Shown: piece after piece, positions 61,621-64,000 of the stretch
Layout: every line of letters begins with the position of its first letter
Numbering within the stretch: position 1 is the stretch's first letter
DNA from: Burkholderia sp. TSV86
Lineage (GTDB): Bacteria > Pseudomonadota > Gammaproteobacteria > Burkholderiales > Burkholderiaceae
Direction of reading: 5' to 3'
Assembly (NCBI RefSeq): GCF_001522865.1
Contig: NZ_LOWB01000098.1
Span: 62,001 to 126,000, forward strand
DNA length: 64,000 nt
Notes under the pieces: generated by a model
What the model was told of the DNA's origin: nothing
Seen by the model: only the letters and a program-made list of their open reading frames with translations
Databases searched by the model: none
Position numbers and translations under genes: made by a program

Positions 61621-62559
61621 TCACGATACCCAAACGGCGATCGTCAGCATCAATAGCAACAGCATCCACAAAATCACCGCGCGCCAAACCAGACCGACGG
61701 CCGATTGCAGCGTGCGCGGCGTGCAGTCGTCGCCGACCGTCAGCGGATCGGTATCGCCCGATGCAAGCGCGTCGACGCTCGACGGTTCGGCGAGCGGCCC
61801 GGCGAGCCGCGCGCCGAGCGCACCGCTGCCGGCCGCCAGCAACACGCCGTCGTTCGAATCGGGCCACTGCCGCGTATGATTGCGCCAAGCGTAGATCGCA
61901 TCCTCGAAGTTGCCGACGATCGCAAAACCGAGCGCGGTCAGACGCGCCGGCACCCAATCGATCACGAAGAACGCGCGCTGCGCGAACGTCGAGAATGCCG
62001 CCGTACGCTCATCCGCCGGCGCGTGCCAGCTACGCGACAGATATTCCGCGATCCGGTACAGCACCGCGCCTGCGGGACCGACCGGCAGCACGAACCAAAA
62101 AAACACGCCGAATACGTGCCGATGCGAGGCGACCACGGCATGAATCAACGTGTGACGGACAATTTCGCCGACCGGCATATCGACCGTATCGATACCCGTC
62201 CATTCGCGCAAAATGTCGCGCGCGCGCGGCACATCGTCGTTATTGAGCGCGAGATGGATATCGGTGAAGTAATGGCTGAATTGACGGAAGCCGAGCGTGA
62301 AATACACGACGGCGACGTTCCACATGAACGCGAGCACGAAGCTCACTTTGTACAGCAGGAAATAGATCAGGGCGACGGCAAACACCCACGGCAGCACGAC
62401 GACGAGCCACGCGAGCACTCCATGCCGCTCCTTGCCGGCGTCAAAGCCGTGCGCGGCGGTTTCCGCATGAGACTGAAACAGCGCAAAGGCCGGATTGTTC
62501 GGCGACAGCGCGCGGATCTGTTCGATGATGAGCGCAAGAAGAACCGAGAAGAAAGTCAT
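61621..62559 (-). CDS. CobD/CbiB-family membrane protein
   Basis: A 312-aa inner-membrane protein with about four hydrophobic segments (around residues 2-18, 48-72, 75-90 and a C-terminal one at 292-310). It carries the family-like stretch FSHYFTDIHLALNNDDVPRARDIL and TDP/WRNHTRQWPDSNDGVLLAAGSGALGARL near the C-terminal half. It is related to CbiB/CobD and AmpE proteins. There are no cobalamin genes around it, so a true role in cobalamin side-chain attachment is doubtful; an AmpE-like role is an alternative. It converges on the DUF2007 gene. Confidence 0.75.
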   Translation of the reverse strand: MTFFSVLLALIIEQIRALSPNNPAFALFQSHAETAAHGFDAGKERHGVLAWLVVVLPWVFAVALIYFLLYKVSFVLAFMWNVAVVYFTLGFRQFSHYFTDIHLALNNDDVPRARDILREWTGIDTVDMPVGEIVRHTLIHAVVASHRHVFGVFFWFVLPVGPAGAVLYRIAEYLSRSWHAPADERTAAFSTFAQRAFFVIDWVPARLTALGFAIVGNFEDAIYAWRNHTRQWPDSNDGVLLAAGSGALGARLAGPLAEPSSVDALASGDTDPLTVGDDCTPRTLQSAVGLVWRAVILWMLLLLMLTIAVWVS

Positions 62560-62682
62560 GCGAAAGGCCGTGTTTACGGATAATTGATTTTTCGCATAAC
62601 GATAGCACAGCGCGCGTGGTCAATGGCTCGTCGCATGCATCCGCCGCGGCGGCGGCGCGCGAAATAGGCGCGCGACCGAGCA

Positions 62683-63396
62683 CTAGGCTGCGAGAAAACG
62701 ATACAGATTGCGGAGCATCCCAGCCGTGACGCCCCAGATAAAATACCGGCCGCCGCCCGCATCGCGCGGATAAGGCATCGCAAAAAACCGGCGCTCGCCA
62801 CCCTGCCAATGAAATGTGCGCTCCTCGTGATGCGCCGGATTCATCAGAAAGTCGAGCGGCACTTCGAAGATCTCGGCCACTTCAAACGGGTCCGCCTGAA
62901 CCGTAAACGGCGGATGCACGAGCGCGACGACGGGCGACACGCAAAAGCCGGTATTCGTCACATAGTCGGGCAGCACACCCAGCACCTCGACGTGCTCGGA
63001 CGCAAGCGCGATCTCCTCGCGCGCCTCGCGCAGCGCAGTGGCAATCGCATCGCGGTCGCCCGGCTCGCGGCGCCCGCCCGGAAAGCTGATCTGGCCCGCA
63101 TGGTCGTTCAAATGATCGGTGCGCTGCGTCAGCAACATCGTGAGGCTGCGGTTGCGCACGATAATCGGCACCAGCACGGACGCGCTGCGCAATTCGATGT
63201 CGACCGAATGCGCCTCGTGCAGCTCCTGCCGCCACTCGGGCGGCCGCGCGAACCGCTCGCGCAGGCTCGCCGGCGTCAAGCGCTCGGCCGGCACGGGGGG
63301 CAAATCCGCGCCAGTCGCGACAATCGGCAACGCTTCGGGGTCAATGATGGGGCGACGGATCAAGGGCAAGCTCTTATTCGATGAATATGGCCACAT
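62683..63396 (-). CDS. CoA pyrophosphatase-type Nudix hydrolase
   Basis: A 237-aa Nudix protein of the NudL/CoAse group, which splits CoA to phosphopantetheine and 3',5'-ADP. The Nudix box lies in GGRREPGDRDAIATALREAR with the following EEI, preceded by the CoAse-type motif LTQRTDHLNDHAGQISFPGG (residues 88-107). The C-terminal GGRYFIWGVTAGMLRNLYRF is also typical. Substrate is inferred from family. It is followed at its 5' side by rplS across a terminator. Confidence 0.9.
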   Translation of the reverse strand: MWPYSSNKSLPLIRRPIIDPEALPIVATGADLPPVPAERLTPASLRERFARPPEWRQELHEAHSVDIELRSASVLVPIIVRNRSLTMLLTQRTDHLNDHAGQISFPGGRREPGDRDAIATALREAREEIALASEHVEVLGVLPDYVTNTGFCVSPVVALVHPPFTVQADPFEVAEIFEVPLDFLMNPAHHEERTFHWQGGERRFFAMPYPRDAGGGRYFIWGVTAGMLRNLYRFLAA

Positions 63397-63412
63397 TGTC
63401 GCGCCGAAATAA

Positions 63413-63438
63413 AAAAAGCACCCTGACGGGTGCTTTTT
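63413..63438 (-). terminator. Terminator after rplS
   Basis: AAAAAGCACCC (63413-63423) pairs with GGGTGCTTTTT (63428-63438) around TGAC. On the minus strand it ends in a T-run 12 bp after the rplS stop, closing the trmD-rplS unit. Confidence 0.9.
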
Positions 63439-63449
63439 CCTTACAGCTC

Positions 63450-63842
63450 TTACTCTTGCGCAGCAGCAGCGGTGCGATCCTTCGACACCAGCTTCTCCTT
63501 GATTCGAGCCGATTTGCCCGAACGCTCGCGCAGGTAGTACAGCTTCGCACGGCGCACGTCGCCGCGGCGCTTGACGACGATGCTGGCCAACAGCGGCGAG
63601 TAGGTCTGGAACGTGCGCTCGACGCCTTCGCCCGACGAAATCTTGCGGACGATGAACGACGAATTCAGACCACGGTTGCGCTTCGCGATCACGACGCCTT
63701 CGTAAGCCTGAACGCGCTTGCGGTTACCTTCCACCACGTTCACGTTCACGATCACCGTGTCGCCCGGGGCGAATTCGGGGATCGTCTTGCCTGCGAGCGC
63801 GCGCTCGATCTCTTCCTGCTCAAGTTTTGCAATCAGATTCAT
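63450..63842 (-). CDS. rplS: 50S ribosomal protein bL19
   Basis: A 130-aa ribosomal protein at the 30S-50S interface. It starts [20 protein letters not shown] and has the conserved [40 protein letters not shown] and [21 protein letters not shown]. The tail ([16 protein letters not shown]) is slightly longer than in E. coli. AGGAG lies 6 nt upstream of the ATG. The usual operon is rpsP-rimM-trmD-rplS. Confidence 0.98.
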   Translation of the reverse strand: MNLIAKLEQEEIERALAGKTIPEFAPGDTVIVNVNVVEGNRKRVQAYEGVVIAKRNRGLNSSFIVRKISSGEGVERTFQTYSPLLASIVVKRRGDVRRAKLYYLRERSGKSARIKEKLVSKDRTAAAAQE

Positions 63843-63978
63843 GACTGACTCCTATAGCCATCTTGTCGGCGTTCGCACCTGCCGGTCTCCCGGCTCGGCC
63901 CCGATAGAGGATGGATTTACATCAGGCGCCGCCCACGCATGGACGGCGCCGCCTTTTCGCGAACGGCACGAGCGGCGC

Positions 63979-64000
63979 TCAAGACGCCTTCGCTTCCTTC
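63979..64000 (-). CDS. trmD: C-terminal end of probable TrmD (cut by window edge)
   Basis: Only the last seven codons are inside the window: a frame ending KEAKAS followed by TGA at 63979-63981 on the minus strand. The position fits trmD, the tRNA (guanine-37-N1)-methyltransferase gene that normally precedes rplS, with 136 bp between, including a GC-rich inverted repeat near 63926-63955. The call rests on gene order, not on the residues. Confidence 0.4.

Noticed and set aside
61621-62559. The CobD/CbiB-family protein as evidence of a cobalamin cluster
   Set aside because: No other cobalamin gene is nearby, and the family is broad, so only a family-level call is justified.

Overview
The window looks like a core-genome stretch of chromosome 1 of a Burkholderia species, most likely of the pseudomallei/mallei/thailandensis group. 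The evidence is a GC content in the mid-60s or higher with very strong third-position GC, the gene order (yceD-rpmF-plsX-fabHDG-acpP-fabF-rpoE-rseA-rseB-mucD-lepA-lepB-rnc-era-recO-pdxJ-acpS-nagZ), an RNase III with a very long Ala/Lys-rich tail, and simple-sequence repeats with associated frameshifts. The species call is inference from gene content; no marker was compared.

Region 1 (1-22.1 kb) is almost entirely minus strand. After the 3' end of an enhancer-binding-protein-like regulator (+), reading right to left: yceD-rpmF and the fatty acid/phospholipid genes plsX, fabH, fabD, fabG, acpP, fabF; a small membrane protein; the sigma-E envelope stress cassette rpoE-rseA-rseB-mucD; a glutaredoxin-like gene; lepA-lepB; rnc-era-recO-pdxJ-acpS; and nagZ. 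A clean sigma-70 promoter lies upstream of yceD. Hairpin-plus-T-run elements sit between rpmF and plsX, acpP and fabF, and the glutaredoxin gene and lepA, so the block is probably several attenuated transcription units. The rnc leader carries an 18-bp perfect inverted repeat.

Region 2 (22-35 kb): maf and an RsmI-like methylase (+), then sppA, a Rieske protein, a HAD phosphatase and rluC (-). Facing away from rluC across a 720-bp leader is rne. After the rne terminator come molybdenum cofactor genes moaA-mobA-moeA and a small membrane protein. MobA has an approximately 105-residue low-complexity insertion.

Region 3 (35-47 kb): rmuC with an NhaD-like antiporter, pncB, fdxA, two identical tRNA-Asn genes with intrinsic terminators, creA, an AraC-family regulator broken by a frameshift and carrying a 9-bp tandem repeat, an unrecognised 263-aa protein, an Ala/Gly-rich exported protein, an S4 RNA-binding protein and a MATE transporter.

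Region 4 (47-64 kb): fumC, a 15-unit 7-bp tandem repeat, an acyl-CoA thioesterase, a tiny lipoprotein candidate, an ArsR-like regulator, a FecR-domain surface protein with a probable C-terminal frameshift, thyA-folA, pmbA, yjgA, mog, orn, an M48 (Ste24-type) protease, rsgA, a DUF2007 protein, a CobD/CbiB-family membrane protein, a CoA-pyrophosphatase-type Nudix hydrolase, rplS and the last codons of probable trmD.

I saw no prophage, secretion system, CRISPR array, toxin-antitoxin pair or biosynthetic cluster. The window is mostly housekeeping. The points worth a second look are the broken or variable genes, the repeats, the rnc leader, an abutted pair of insertion-sequence-like ends, and a few unrecognised small genes.
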